Below, in pieces: positions 50,453 to 63,480 of a stretch of DNA of 64,000 nt (positions within the stretch are counted from its first letter, which is position 1; the number at the start of each line of letters is the position of its first letter). The position numbers and the translations under genes were made by a program. The notes beneath the pieces are model-generated. The model ran no database searches and was not told where the DNA came from. It saw only the letters and a program-made list of their open reading frames with translations. This stretch comes from Ifrita kowaldi (Eukaryota > Chordata > Aves > Passeriformes > Cinclosomatidae): assembly GCA_013398055.1 (NCBI GenBank), contig VZRS01004052.1, positions 62,001 through 126,000 on the forward strand, in the 5' to 3' direction.

Positions 50453-53400
50453 ATCCTTATATATGAAGTAGGAGCATAAACTCTCCTTCACAGAACAGGG
50501 GGCCAGTTTTAAGCAGAAAAGGTTTCTGTCTCTTTTATTTTTAACCACCCTGCTCACAAAACAGGCCATTATTTCAAGGAGAGGCCAGTCCCCACTGCAT
50601 TGTCATTCATCCTGGATGCACTTCATACATCTTCCAGGATCACTCACTGCACACAGTTACAGAATGAGAAAGAAAAATTAGAGTCACCTGCTATAGAAAA
50701 CACAGCTCTTACCCCCGCTAGAAATAGTGGGGTTTCCCTGCAGCACACAGCTTTTTTCAAAACTGCAGCCATCAGGGTAGGAAGGCAGCTTGTGCATTAT
50801 GGTTTTCACAGAAATATCACTAAGAAAAAATACTCATTTCTCCAGCTGTGAGATGTCTATGAACTGTAATCATGCATGTCTTCTTCATCATAAAGCAGTT
50901 GTTAGGCATCATCAAATCAGATTCACAGTAAACAGGGAATTAAATTAAATTATGTATCTCCTCACAATCACAGAGTCATTTAAATAAGCCCCTGACCCAC
51001 AGAAAACATCACCAGTATAGCCACAAACATAAAATGATATTTAGGAGCTTCCATGGCACCTGTGGCTTAAGGAATCTACATATTATAAATTCCAATTATG
51101 TTGGCAGTATTGCACCTCCTTGGGTATTACTGTTCTAGGGGAACAATACATCCCTCCCAGAAATGGAGGGCCCTGCCCAAGGTTTTAAATTAACTGGTGG
51201 AAATAGGATCCAAATTTCTTGCTGTCATCTTTGTCTGGCTGTCCTTTCCTCTCCTCCACACACCTCAGGAGATACCAACAAACCTCTCTCTGAGAAACTG
51301 CTGCTTGTTGCTGAAGGCTTCGACAGGATTTAAGTCTCCAGAGTCAGGAGCACTCCTCTCCTCTGATGTCCATTTCCTTACCAAACCCCAGAGTAATGCC
51401 AGCCATGAAGAGCTACTGGGGAGAAGTTGGCACAGAGGAGGACATGGGGACACACGTCCTCTGCAGAGCCCCAGACCTTTCTTCAGGCTCCCAGACATGC
51501 TCCAGGGCAGGGATGCCACAGGGGAAGAATCTCCTTAGGGAGAATCCAGTTTGTCCTCAGCCAGACACCTCTGCACTCCAAAGCCTCAGGGCTTGTCCCC
51601 GTTCCTGTCCTCGTGTCCTCCTCAGTGACTCTGATCTCCAGGGCCCCAAGTCACTGATGCCACCTCCCCATGTGGGTGACAGCTGATTGCACAGCCCAAG
51701 CCAAGCCACTTCAGAGCCCCCTGCTAAAAACTTCACAATTGTTCCCAATTTCTAAACTCCACTCGAGACTGAGCAGGAGGGACTCAGTAATTGTCTGAAG
51801 CTGGATCTATACTGGGAAAACCCAAAGTTTGAAGGATAATATGTACTTCCCCCTGCAAAACCCACTGTATGCACAAGTTTTGTACTTGTGCTTAATCAAC
51901 TAAAATGAAAAATCAACAAAACTTTGATAGGGTAGTTTGTGAGGATCTTGCATTTAAGGATTTCTAAATTAATATTTTAAAGCTTAGAATAAAAGCTTTC
52001 CAATATATCTGAGGGCTTTGACCTCTGAAGTCCCAAACCTAAGCATTGCAGTGGAAAATAAGTAATTTTAAAATTTAGGTTCTTCTCATTAAGGAGCCCA
52101 AAGCTTCAGTGTTCTGCGCTTGGATTTTTCTTCTTTTCAGGAAAAGCACTTCTTCATGTCATAAGTTTGGAAACTGTTGCACCAAACATCCAAGAAATAA
52201 AAACTGCAGCTTTTTTATCCCTTTAGCATAGCAATGGAAAGCCAACCTTACCTCAATCATCATCTATTTTTGATAGGGTTTCCATATCCTGCAAGTTAAT
52301 CCCACGGAACAGTCACATCTACCCAAGTGAGCAGCTCAGGGAGGGAGGAGGTTCAGCAAGGCCCATGGGGCAGAGCTGCCCCACCATGGATGTGAGGGGC
52401 TCCGACAGCCTCAGAAAGAGCAGAAAAGGCTTTTCCCACATGCTCCCATGCCACAGAACAGAAAACTAATTTCTCCCATATGAGAGGGCACTGCTGCTGC
52501 ACGCCTGTCAGGAGTCCATTTCAGGGCTGAAGCTTACAGGATAAACCATTCAACCTACAAGGAATTGTCAAAAAACGCAGCTGAATAGCAAACACATGTA
52601 AGTCCCAGGCATTTCCCTGAGTCCCACTTGTTCTTTTTTTAGCCTCAGGAGAAAAGCACATTCTTCTGCATAATTTATTTCTTCAGCAGAATTATGCAGA
52701 AAACTGCAACTAAATTGCTTTTCCTGATTAAAACCAGAGCATTTTATATTCTCCCCCTCCCCCCCACTTCTGGATTATTTGCCTTTTTTTTTTTTTATCC
52801 TAGAGTTTCTTCTTCCTAAATGTAGCTCTTTTAATTTTGCCTGAAAGAAAACAAAGCTCTGCCTGATCCTACCTTTCCCAGCACACCCCCAGGTATGGGC
52901 AGGACACCTCCTCCCACTTCCCCAGCCCCAATGCGCTGAATTTGGGTCACGGCAGCCCATGGGCTGACTGTACTGGGGGGGTACGGGGGTGGGTGTGGTT
53001 TAGGGGTGGACTCGCTGCGGGAAGAGAGTTTGTTGATGAAATGGGGAGGGTGTTTTATCTCAGACAGTGAAACGGCTTTCTGCAAGGTCTCATGCTCCTG
53101 AAATGGCTGTCACAGGCACCTGTACAGCAGAGCTGGGTTCAGTTGCTCACAAATACGAGACCCCAGATCAGTGTAAGAATGACCTGCATTTGGATCAAGT
53201 CATTGCTGGTTTTAATTTCCTTTTTTTTGCCTGGGAGTGTGAGAGATTACTTTTAGCATACCTGGAAAAGTGGCTGAGGATCAGTGGTTCGTGGGGGAGC
53301 AGCTTCACCTCCCTGTGAACTCCTTTCCTCCTGCACTGGAGATGTAGTGCTGCCATTTGCATTTAGCTCTGGAGGAACGCATTGTCTCAGCTCTTCAAAA

Positions 53401-56099
53401 ACCTTCCTGTAGAGACCAGGTGCAGTCCAGAGGCTGGTTATAAACCTTTGCATGCCCAGTGCCATGCTCTTAGAAGAAATAAAAAATTGATGGATTTTCA
53501 CTTTCATTTAATGTCTTTGCCCGCTGTGAGGAGCTGATGTGATGAGTCAGTGCTGAGCCATGCTTCATGGTGGCTGCCTGCTTGTAAGGAATTAGGGCCA
53601 TGGCACTTAAATACAGGTACACTCAGGATTATTCAGCAGGCTTTATTTTCAGCATGACAGCACTGTAGTTCTCTGGTTGGTTGTGCTTCCTCCCAGGTAG
53701 GGTGTTCAGCAGCACCAGTGGAAAGGAAAACACAACTGGTGTGGCTCTGTGGGGACCCCCAGGTTTCCATTACAGTAGTATGGCCTTCTCCCTCCTTATC
53801 CTGGTCTTTATTAATCAATAGCACAGGAAGTGAAAACAGGCTCTGGGTCACACACCCAGATGAAGGCACCCAGAATTCATGGAAAGGGGGGCAGGCAGGG
53901 GCTGTTACTTAGCCATTAAATCCTCCTTGTCAGCTGCTGTAGGTTTGGGGGGGATTTTTTTTCTTAATGGAAAGAGAATCACTACTGGTCTCCCCTGCAT
54001 TCCTCTCCAAGCCCATTCTTCCCTATAACCAGGGAAAGCAGCCTATGTAGCCTGTATTGTTCACTGGTTTAATCCACACTTAAGAAGTGTCTCTCTGGGG
54101 TTATGGAGTTTCAGTGCACAACAAAATGGCTTAAAAGCACTCTAAGAGCACTGTGGGGCCCTTGCCCAGAAGTGCCCAGGTGCTGGTGCATGGAAAGCTG
54201 GTCAGTGAGTTCAGAGAAGCAGCAAACCTTCAGCAACCCTTGCTTAAAACCTGAAATGCACACTGCAACCACTCCACACAGCTGGCAGAAGGTCTGGGGG
54301 AAAAGGCAGGTTTTGAAGCATGTACTGAACCCTTGTGTTCTGGTAAAGGGAACATGTCCTACTGCCAGGAGCCCACCCCTGGAACACACATGTGCAGGAG
54401 TCACTTATTCCTACACCAGCCCAAGGGCCAGTGCAGGAGCAGAGCTGGCCTCTCCTGTGTCTCCCTCTGCTCTACCCCTCTACCTGACCTGAGCTTATGG
54501 GTGCTCCTGGGGCTTATTCCTCTGCTTTGCACTGACTGAGTGAGACCCAGCCCCTGGGTAAATCTGCCAGGAGCCACAATCCATGTGGAATAGCTGGGTT
54601 ATACCATTGGAACTGTGTCTATGGCCACCTGCGTACAGCAAGCCACAAGTTCACAGCTTTGTCTGTTCAGGTTGTGCTCATTTCATCTGAACTTTTTATC
54701 ATTCTGTTTATTGTTTGTGTCTCCACTAACAGGATACATCAGGCACTCGAACCCTGCCACTGCAGAAGCTCCTGACACATCTGATGTGCCAGGAACACAC
54801 CTCTCTTTCCAAGTAACAGGTCAGAAGTGCACTGATGGTGTCTTTCTTTCTTGAATCCATTAATCATTGATCTTCAGCTTAAAACTTCAAATGAACTGTT
54901 TTCTCTAATTTGACCTATTTTGTGCTTTGCTCATGATAGCATTATGTGGTCTTCTAGGATTGTTGGAAGATCCTGGTAGGAAGAGAATTTCCTAAAGAAA
55001 AGTAGGGAAAAAATATATTAATGGGGCAATCTTTGACTGATATTTTGAATTAATTATAAAAGGAGTGAAAATTCCTGTATGTCTCCAAATAAGTGACCTT
55101 TTTTTTAGTTCCTAAGTCAATATAGACAATGGCTTCCCAACAGTAACTAAACCAGTAACTACAGATAAATAGTATTTAGTGCTTTCATTTGCAAACTAAG
55201 TCTGTACTATTTAGGACAACTTTATTTCTGATTATACTTCTGCAAGGGAACCAGAATCATCTAAGGAACCTCCTGTACTATTCCCTTGGGAAATAGAGTT
55301 TTTGTTCCCCACTTCAGACTTGGCATAGCATTACTGCAGGTAATAGCCTTTTGAGAGCAGTGATTAAATGCACAGGCTGAACAAGGCTGTACATATTGTG
55401 CATTCCAGCTGATTGCATTAAATATTCCAGATTCACGGGGTCCTCTCGGTAGATGCAATGCTCTGCTGAGCAGAATCATCATCAATATTTAAATGTTCTT
55501 TCAAACCAAGCTGTAACAGCCCCATTTGATACCTAGCAATGGAAATGATGTCTCAGATTGCAGTAGGTTTCACCCTTCACCAATATTTCTGTAACTACAG
55601 TCTCGTGTTCCTTCCCCTCTTGAGCCCACCTCACTGAGGAATCTGATGTTACAGCCCACACTCTGATCCCAGATTCCTGCTGTCCTGCCAGCAGAAGGCA
55701 AATGACCCTTTGATGTGATGTCAAGAAACTGCACATCCATTTGGCCCCTTAGGGCTTAGGGCCCCTTAGAGAAGCCTTAGGGATTTCATCACAAATGCTC
55801 CAAAGCCCTTCCTGGGACAAGAGACTCCTGGAGGCCTTCTCCTTCCTCAGGAGACGTGGAGCTTTGGGTCTCATGTCTTCCAAGTGTACACTGGCTGATG
55901 GGGAATAAGCATCCTGGACCCATTTTTCCAAGCACATTTCCCAGAATCTTTTAAAAGGAGGGGCTGCAGCACCTGTGCTAGGTGGTCAATTCAGCTGGAG
56001 CCCCTGTTCATGCCTTCCCATGCCCTGAGCCAAGCTCCAGCTCCATAGCCGGAATGGAGACAGGGAAGGGAGGATGCCTCTCCTCAAATACTGTAACTG
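50453..56099. other. unique non-coding sequence
   Basis: No gene recognised. A T13 run lies at 52784-52796 and a G-quadruplex-type motif at 52975-52993. Frames of up to 129 codons have no domain. A short direct repeat, GGCCCCTTAG, occurs twice near 55743-55768. Confidence 0.4.
52975..52993 (+). other. putative G-quadruplex motif
   Basis: G7, TAC, G5, T and GGG fit four runs of at least three G with loops of 1-3 bases. Further GG and GGGG runs follow to about 53007. It lies in a locally GC-rich patch with no known gene. Confidence 0.6.
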
Positions 56100-56330
56100 A
56101 ACTTAGAGCCATCATAAAACATGATATCCTACGTTAGATCTTTCATTTAAAATAAAATCCTGTGGTACAGAGATATCATTATCATTTTTATCTCGTCAGA
56201 AGTAACTAACCCATTTGACGGTAAATGTAATAGATCAAAATGGATGCTACTTAGAAAAAGAGTCAGTATAAATACAAACAGTGGCGATTAAAGGGCTAAC
56301 AACAATGGTCTTTGCTGCTGAGTCTCCAGC
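56100..56330. promoter_or_regulatory. candidate conserved non-coding element upstream of the CpG island
   Basis: AT-rich complex sequence with retained CpGs ('CCTACGTTAGATC', 'ATCTCGTCAGAAG', 'TTTGACGGTAAATG', 'GTGGCGATTAAAGGGC') and a tandem 'GATATCATTATCATTTTTATC' tract around 56170-56190. It lies 400-600 bases from the CpG island, which would suit a proximal enhancer. Inference from texture only. Confidence 0.3.
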
Positions 56331-56689
56331 AGCACCGTGTGCATTCCCAGCAATATGTTTACAAGGAAGATTTAAGAACTAAATCTACGATATTACTTCT
56401 TCTCCCTTGTCAATAATCTGGTAGCCTTAGGCACACATGCCAGTGGAAAAGAAGGCTGGAGTTCAAAGATGTGGCACATGAGAAAGTAGCAGGGATAATT
56501 TTCACCTGATATCACATCATCAGAAACTGCTACACAAAATTATTGTGAATTATGGGGGCCTGCTGTGCATTTGATTTCCCACAGCTGCTACCACAGCAGT
56601 CACTTTCCTGAAAATTAAGTGCATGTTTCATCTGCTCGCAGGAAGGGAAGAGGGGAAAAAGGTAAAGAAAGAAAAATTTAGATGGAAAA

Positions 56690-57250
56690 CCCACTGAAAT
56701 CTCCCTTGCCATCCCGTGCAGCCACAGCCCGTCCCTGGCTGCGCTCCGGGACCAGCAGCAGGGACACGGTGCCGTGTCCCAGGGCAGGGCGGGCCGTGGC
56801 AGGCAGAGGGAGAGCCGGAGGTGTGTCCAGCAACTGCAATATGTTCATTCAATTTACATTCCCCGCGACGCACTGCCGTCTCTTACCCCCAGCCAGGGAC
56901 ACTGCACAAAGCAGATTATTCCACTGCTCTCCTCCAAAGCAGCAGCGCTGGCAGCGCCTGCGACCGCCGGGGGCTGCGCAAGGGCGTAACGAGAGCTCCG
57001 CATCTGCGGGCAGCGAGGGGCCGGGGGAGGCGGGCAAGGGCGATTCTTTCATTGCCACGCGTGAAGCTGCGGCGCAGAGCTCCTTCCCGAGGCCTCCGCA
57101 GCGATGCCGGCGCTGGCTGGAATGCCCCCGCCCGCCCCGGGGCTGGTGCCGCTGCCCGCGGCGGAGCTGACAGCGCCCAGCACCAGCCTGACAGCCCCAG
57201 CCTGAGCAGAGAGGCATCGGCACCCATGGATGTCCCTCCTCCACCACTGC
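56690..57250. promoter_or_regulatory. CpG island, probable orphan promoter / first exon
   Basis: By hand count, 56941-57180 holds 31 CpGs in 240 bases at 75% GC, an observed/expected ratio close to 0.9. The rest of the window is CpG-poor, so this is a clear island. A GC box of the Sp1/KLF type (CCCCCGCCCGCCCCGG, 57125-57140) and other GC-rich words are present, but no TATA box. Long frames cross it in several phases on both strands (185, 162, 132 and 116 codons), as expected for GC-rich DNA, and none has a domain that I recognise. On the minus strand a strong donor-like GTAAGAG (complement of 56880-56886) follows the island. On the plus strand the same place reads as an acceptor-like pyrimidine-AG at 56891-56892. 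The direction of transcription is therefore undecided. Confidence 0.65.
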
Positions 57251-60200
57251 CCTTCTTCACCAACAAATGTTGACCAGAAAAGCCGTTTGGTTATTTAATT
57301 TTCAGGCAGATTTTACTAGCATGGAAACAAAGATACTTCAATCATGCTTTTGTGTCCCAAGCTCGCCAAGTGCTTCTCTGAGTGCTAATTAAATTCCACA
57401 ACCTTCTCAAACAGCAGGTCAATCCAATCCGGCATTGCTGTGGCTTTGTTTCCTATGGAAGTGCTGCAAAGGTGCCCGTGCTGGCTGGCTCCGTGTGCAT
57501 CTGCCTGTCCTTCCCCCAGCACGTGCTGGATCCACTGGCCCCGCTAAAGATGATTTGACAGAGGCAGAATCCCCAGAGAAAATGAATCTCTGAAATCATG
57601 TTTGTGGCCCTGACCAACATCGCGTGAAGGTGCTGAAGGGAGAGCCTGTTGTGTGAGCTCATGGGGCAGTTCAGGCTGAAAAGGCCTCATCCATGGAAAA
57701 GCTTCAGCCAAAGCTTATACTTTCTTGGACGCTGAAGTAAGAGAGAGATATCCGGAGGAATCTGGCACTGGGACATTCTGACTCACAAAACAAATAGTTT
57801 CTAGACCAGAGGAATGTGGACTAGGTTAGCAGATGGCCTTTCACCAGCTCATGCAAACCATGCCCAGGTGCAGGATCCCAGTCCAGAAGCCCTGACATTT
57901 CCTTGGGCAGAGTGATGCCTTCAACCTCATCCCCTGTGATGCTCACAGATACAATGACTGCTTTGATTCTTGCACTGCTCCCAGCACCACTAGATCAACC
58001 CCAGGGAAAACATGGAACAATAAAATCAAGTCTTCACTGAGCCTCTTTCTGTGTCTGGACATGTTCTAAGAAGGTGATTTTGCCCCTAAGCCTTGAATTT
58101 TTAGCCCTTTCTTTTCAGAAAGGAGATTGGTATAGGTCCTTAGAGTAAAAATTAATAAAATCGTTTCTCTCAAAGAGGACTTTTTATAAGATAGAATGAA
58201 TGTGGATCCAGAAAAAAGGAAAGAAAACTCTGATTCCTGAAGCAATTTCATCCACACAGGTGGCCTTCTTCAGATCTTCCCAGGACATCTTCTGGGGTTT
58301 TGGGAGTTTATCTTCACACAGGAGGCCTGAGAGGACAGGGTTCATCTGAGATAAGATAGGAGGCTTCACAACTGCCACCGTATTTCCATTAGCACTTGTT
58401 TTGCAAAGAGCCAAGTTCTCTTTCATTATGAAGATGAGGCAAAGAAAAAATGACTGGAACTCATTTTAATGGTAAATTTACTTTGGTATCAAGCTGGTAC
58501 TTAAGACAGATATGAAGTTATTCTGTGGGAGTCAACTATTCAGTGGAATTCAAATCAATTGAATTCTTATATAATGAGGCAAAGAATTGAAATTTGGGGT
58601 TAATTGGGAGTATTATGAACAGTTAGAAAAAAATGGAAAAAATGAAAAGTGCAAACATATAGTAGTACCTCTTCAATACAGTGTGCACTCAAGTGTAACT
58701 TTTTTGCATGTCTGAAAGAAAAAAAGCTAATTTGAGAGGCAGTGGTGAGCATCTCTGTGATCTGGATTGTGACTGGGGGGAGAGATGGAGTGCGATGAGG
58801 AAAGGAAAGGAATGGGGTTTGCTTTAATTCAAAGCATCTTGAGCTGCTAAAATTTTGGCCATGCCTAGAAAACAATAATGGAAGAAACAGCCCTTGGTGA
58901 TAAATATCTCTTTTCTTTAGAAATTTCTGTTCCAACAAGCCAGTCTCTGTCACTATTATGTCTGACCCCTAATATAATAAAAATAAAAGTGTTTGCCTCT
59001 TGCTCTGCTCACTGTAACCTGCTGGGTAACTTCCTGTCCCCAGAACTGGCTGTCACTGCTCATTTGTGCACAGATGGGGATCTCTGGGCAGACAAGGCCT
59101 TCCATCAGCTGGAACCCTCCAGTGGGAACAGCCAAATCCATCCCAGCATTTCCCAGGATGCAGCAGAAGCAAACACAGCAACACCACTGTGCACAGGATC
59201 ATTAGCAGAGGAGAAGGGGGGCTGCTTTTCTCTGACTTCCAAGACAGTAATGCCAACAATAGAGGAAAAGGGATTATCTTTTTTCTTCCAAGGTTGGGAG
59301 TCCTGTTTCAGGTTTCATGCCATGCAGACAGCAATAATAACCTGCTCTGAAAGCTGCTCGCTGCACAATGGCAAATTGCTCATGGGCAGTGATGGCAAAA
59401 TTTAATCCCCGCTCTTAGAATGCAACCCACATAGCCACTCAAGACAACATAATAGCACTTTTGTAGCTCTCTGCTACAAACATCACTTTGAAAAGGATAC
59501 AGCTGTGGAGGGGAGTCTCCACATGCGTCATTTTTGGCTGGCTACCAAGTCATCAGAGCTCAGACACACTGTGCTCCCTCACACAGCTCTGCCAGCTACT
59601 GCAAAGTCACGCTTGGGGAAGGCAGAGGAAATGGATGGAGCTGTGTGAGCAGGAAACACAAGGATAAAATTAAGTTGCTGGCCAGATGATCAGGTTAGGA
59701 ATTCATTTTCTGAAGAACTGGAATGAGAGAAAACCGGGAGACAGCTCCAGTCTGGGATTTAATTTCAAATCCATAAGGCACTGTATGGACTCATTTAAGA
59801 TTCTAAAGCTGCAGATGTGCCAAACATCAGCCATTTCTTCACTGAATGACCACGCATGGAAGAAGTCAGACAAGCACCAGCAATTCCTTCCTCCATCTTT
59901 CCATTGTTCTCTTAAGCTGTCAGTCACACTGTTTCCAGCTGCCAATAAATCAACTAAGTGACCAAAGGAGACCGAAGCCCACCCAGTCTGCTCTCACCAC
60001 TGCACTGGCTCTGCACAGCACCAGAAGTGCCCCATGTCCTGCTCAGCAGCCAGAGCTGTGAGGACACTGCTCTCTGCAGAAGAGGAACCAGCCTGGAGAG
60101 CAGCCTTGGGCGCTGAGACCACATGGGCTACGCTCTGCTCACACACTGCTGTGCTGCCAGGGGATGCTGCTGCTCCTTGGGAGCAGCCTGGACCCCTCCA

Positions 60201-61199
60201 CTGCTGCTCCTGCCCTCCAGCCCTGCTGGCAGCACTGTCAGAGCCAGCCTGGCTCCAGCAGGGATGGGCTGGAAGCACTGGCACATGTGCTGCTGGCACA
60301 GAAGTGCCCATGAGAGGGACAGGGCTGCTGTTCTCTACTGGGGAGGTGGCATGAGCAGCTGAGAGCAGGTCAGGATCCAGCTCACCCAGCCAGGGTCAGA
60401 AGAGACACTTCCACTCTGGGAGCACAGTTGTGCTGGAGGGCTGCAGTAGGCAAGGGAGGAAGAGCTCGGGTTCTTACAGTCAGCTGTGGACCAGCAGGAG
60501 CAAGAATCCACTCCAGAGCTGACCAAGGCAGCTCGTGCTTTGAATCTCTACCAACCTGCAGTCAGCTGCTTCTGAAAGCACCAAGAAGTATCAGCCAGAA
60601 TTAGTTTGTGCATAACAAATCCAAGAAAACTCTAAGCCTCTCATGGATCACTCTGAGAGAGATAACGCTGCTGTGTGTATCCCGTGATACCGCTTGGGCC
60701 TCTGCATCTGAATAATTGTAGAAGGAATTTCCTTAGAATGGTCTGGTTCTCACCACAAACCTTTGGGGTGTGTTCTCCCTTCCTGGCACAAATAAAGATA
60801 CAGGATTTTGAGTGAATTGCCTAGTAATTCTGTCACGAGCTGATCTCCTTTCTTCTTCCTCCCCACCTCACCGTATTATTGATGGGAACAAGGGAGTTGT
60901 TATCAATCAAGGCAAGCTACATTGTGATCTCTGCAACTGAAATCCATTTCAGATTGGAGGATAAAATGTGATTATATTTACACTTCCTTGACACAATTCA
61001 GGCAGCAAAATAACAGCCTTCTGCAGACATTTTTCTTCTTCATATTTAGATTTGTCAGTATTGCGGAGCTGTGTGAGAAGGGAGAGAATTATTTTAGCAG
61101 CTGGGATTCAGTGATACGTTTTAGTTGCCTCACAAATGAAGATGTTCAGTTTATTGTGTTGTCTTCCCATCTTTTTCATCTCCAGGTTCCTTGAATACT
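57251..61199. other. unique non-coding sequence
   Basis: No gene recognised. The longest frame (175 codons, plus, 58878-59405) has no domain. 60000-60540 is GC-richer, with mirror frames on both strands. Confidence 0.4.
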
Positions 61200-61450
61200 G
61201 TCCAGAGCATCCTCCAGATTGATGAAATTGCATTTCAATCAATACAGTTCTATGTAAATCTATTTTTGCTTTTGACATATCCCATAAATTATTTCTACTT
61301 ATAACCTTAATTGTTCTGTATTCATCACAGGAGATGGAATTTCTAACTCATGCAGCTGTTTACAAATTAAATTTACAATTAATGAAGAAAGTAGGAGATT
61401 AGGCACTTCATATTTCCCCAATCTGAATTTGAAAAGGATATAATCACGTT
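61200..61450. promoter_or_regulatory. weak candidate conserved non-coding element (AT-rich)
   Basis: AT-rich complex words ('GAAATTGCATTTCAATC', 'CATAAATTATTTC', 'TTACAATTAATGAAG') without a known repeat. Texture only. Confidence 0.2.
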
Positions 61451-62511
61451 TTATATGGTCAAACTATGTTTGGACCTTCTGATATTAAAGGTGTCAGCTC
61501 CAAAAACTCCCAGAAGTGCAAAAACTGGTTTGACCCACATATCCTGGGTCAGCCTAAGGTTGAGCTTGATGTGCTGGTTGGAACAAACACTACTCCTCAT
61601 GACAAAAGTCCCATTTCCAGTAGACAACCGTATGTTCTCTTCTCCTTCCAAAACCGGCAATGATGTTGAGCCCATCCACCCTACCCAGAGCACAAGGAAG
61701 CTTCCCTTTACATGAGTGCCTGGCACAGAATTACCTAGGCACAATCAGAAAAACCTCACAGCTTTGCTCTGGAGTGAAAACAATCCTACTCTCAGAATTT
61801 TACATGTTTTTAGGAATTGTATTACTATTTCTAATGTATTTCCTGGATTCCTGCAAAGGGATCATGGAAGGGCCATCCTCTGTCATCTCTGCAGATCCAC
61901 AGAGACAGTTTTCAAATCAGTAGCAATCCTGAGAATGGTTCAGTATTCTCCTCACAGCCACGGGCTCTGTAGCAGGAGAGCTGTGAAAAGGTGAGTTAAC
62001 CAAAAGCATCAATAGCAATTTTTAAGGAACAATCAAGTAGAATTACTGTTCAAACTTGATAATATACCATAATACACAGAGCTCATCCTCAGGACACCAC
62101 ACTGAAACTGGAAATCATGAAAGCCCTTTCCCTTTTTTTACAACTGGAATTCAAGACCTCTTCATTGGCCAATTTTCTAATACCTGCAATTTTTATTTTC
62201 TTTTATTCAGTGCCTCATTCTTCCTCATCTTCAGCAGACTGCCTTAGGCAAAGCTGTGCTTCTCTCCATTTTAGTTTTTCTCTATTTTATCTGCACCACT
62301 TAAACAGCAGATTGGAAATTACAGAGTGCAATTAGGAACACAGCCTTGCCCTGCCTTTTAGTACAGGCACAGAAAACTAAGGAGAAAACATAGATAAAGT
62401 CGGTGGTTGAATTCCAATGTAGTCACTGCTCATGGGCCCAGGTGACCAAGGCCCTCCCTAAAGGCTTTCACACAAAAATCAGAATCTGGAATCTGTGGAT
62501 GAAGCTGTGTG
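61451..62511. other. unique non-coding sequence
   Basis: No gene or repeat recognised. Frames up to 97 codons, no domain. Confidence 0.4.
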
Positions 62512-62573
62512 GGCAGGGAGGTTGGATCAGGTGACCCACTGTGGTCCCTTCCAGTCTTACCCTTTCTGTGATT
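62512..62573 (+). repeat. CR1 LINE 3' tip
   Basis: 'GGCAGGGAGGTTGGATCAGG', then 'TGTGGTCCCTTCCAGTC' and 'CCCTTTCTGTGATTA' match the last ~60 bases of a CR1. It is severely truncated and moderately diverged. Confidence 0.8.
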
Positions 62574-63480
62574 ATCTGCTGATGGAAGTTTATCATATCA
62601 ATTATTAGAAATACTATAAATTCCTCAATGTGTTTCTCCAGTAACAAATGAGATGCAGTGCTGCAAGCCTCCTCAAGCAACTCAGCTGTGACACGATCCA
62701 AGCGTGTCTATGGGTGGTTGCCTTGCTCTCAAAAAGGGCTCCGTGGCTAGTCATAGTCTGGAAACTGGTTGGACATGGGCTTTAGGAATCACACCAACAG
62801 CTCTAGGAACCTGTCCTCATACAATACCAAAGCCAGCTCAACTGAGCAGTTAACTGCTCCTTGCTTTTGGAAAGAGATGGGGTTCTGGTGCAGGAAGAAG
62901 CAGGGTGTAATAAAGCAGCGACTGCTGAAGGGAATACTGAGGGTGAGAAGCTGGGAGTCACTAAACAAGCAGATGGTTAAAGAGGGAGATTAACTGAAGG
63001 TAAAGTAAAACATTAGAAAGGAGGTAAACTGGAGGCTGAATCCTGGAGAACGATGGCAATGTTAAGCACTATGAGTGTGCATGTTCATACTCATGAGAGA
63101 AACTGCTCCACTGCATTCTTTCTCCCTTTCTTCCTTTTATATCCACAGAAAGGCCCCCCACACTTCTGCAGGTGTCCATGGCATCCATGGAAAAGTGTTG
63201 CAGGCTTTTGTAAATGCACAAGAGAAAAAATGCCAGGACAAGTTTCTCGAGGGGAAGTGAAGAGTAGCTGAAAAAATGTCGAAGCTCCTTGCCTTGAGAA
63301 GGTAACCTGGGAGCTCAGCGCTGTGACTGCGAGCACTTTGTTGCTGGATCAGCTCAAGCCAAGGAATCCTCCTGATGGCCTGTGGAGGGAGAATGAAGCT
63401 ACTTCAGCTCCTCCACTGCGTCCTGCCTCTCTCCTCAGGGCAGCTGAGCAGCAGCAGGGCTGTAGGGACCCCTTGGTGAA
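62574..63480. other. unique non-coding sequence
   Basis: Nothing recognised. Confidence 0.4.

Noticed and set aside
56716..57273. 185-codon open frame on the plus strand, the longest in the window
   Set aside because: It lies in the 75% GC CpG island, where stop codons are rare. Other frames on both strands are open as well, and its proline/arginine-rich translation has no domain. Not called as a coding region.
58878..59405. 175-codon plus frame
   Set aside because: No domain or signal. Overlaps frames in other phases. No support beyond length.
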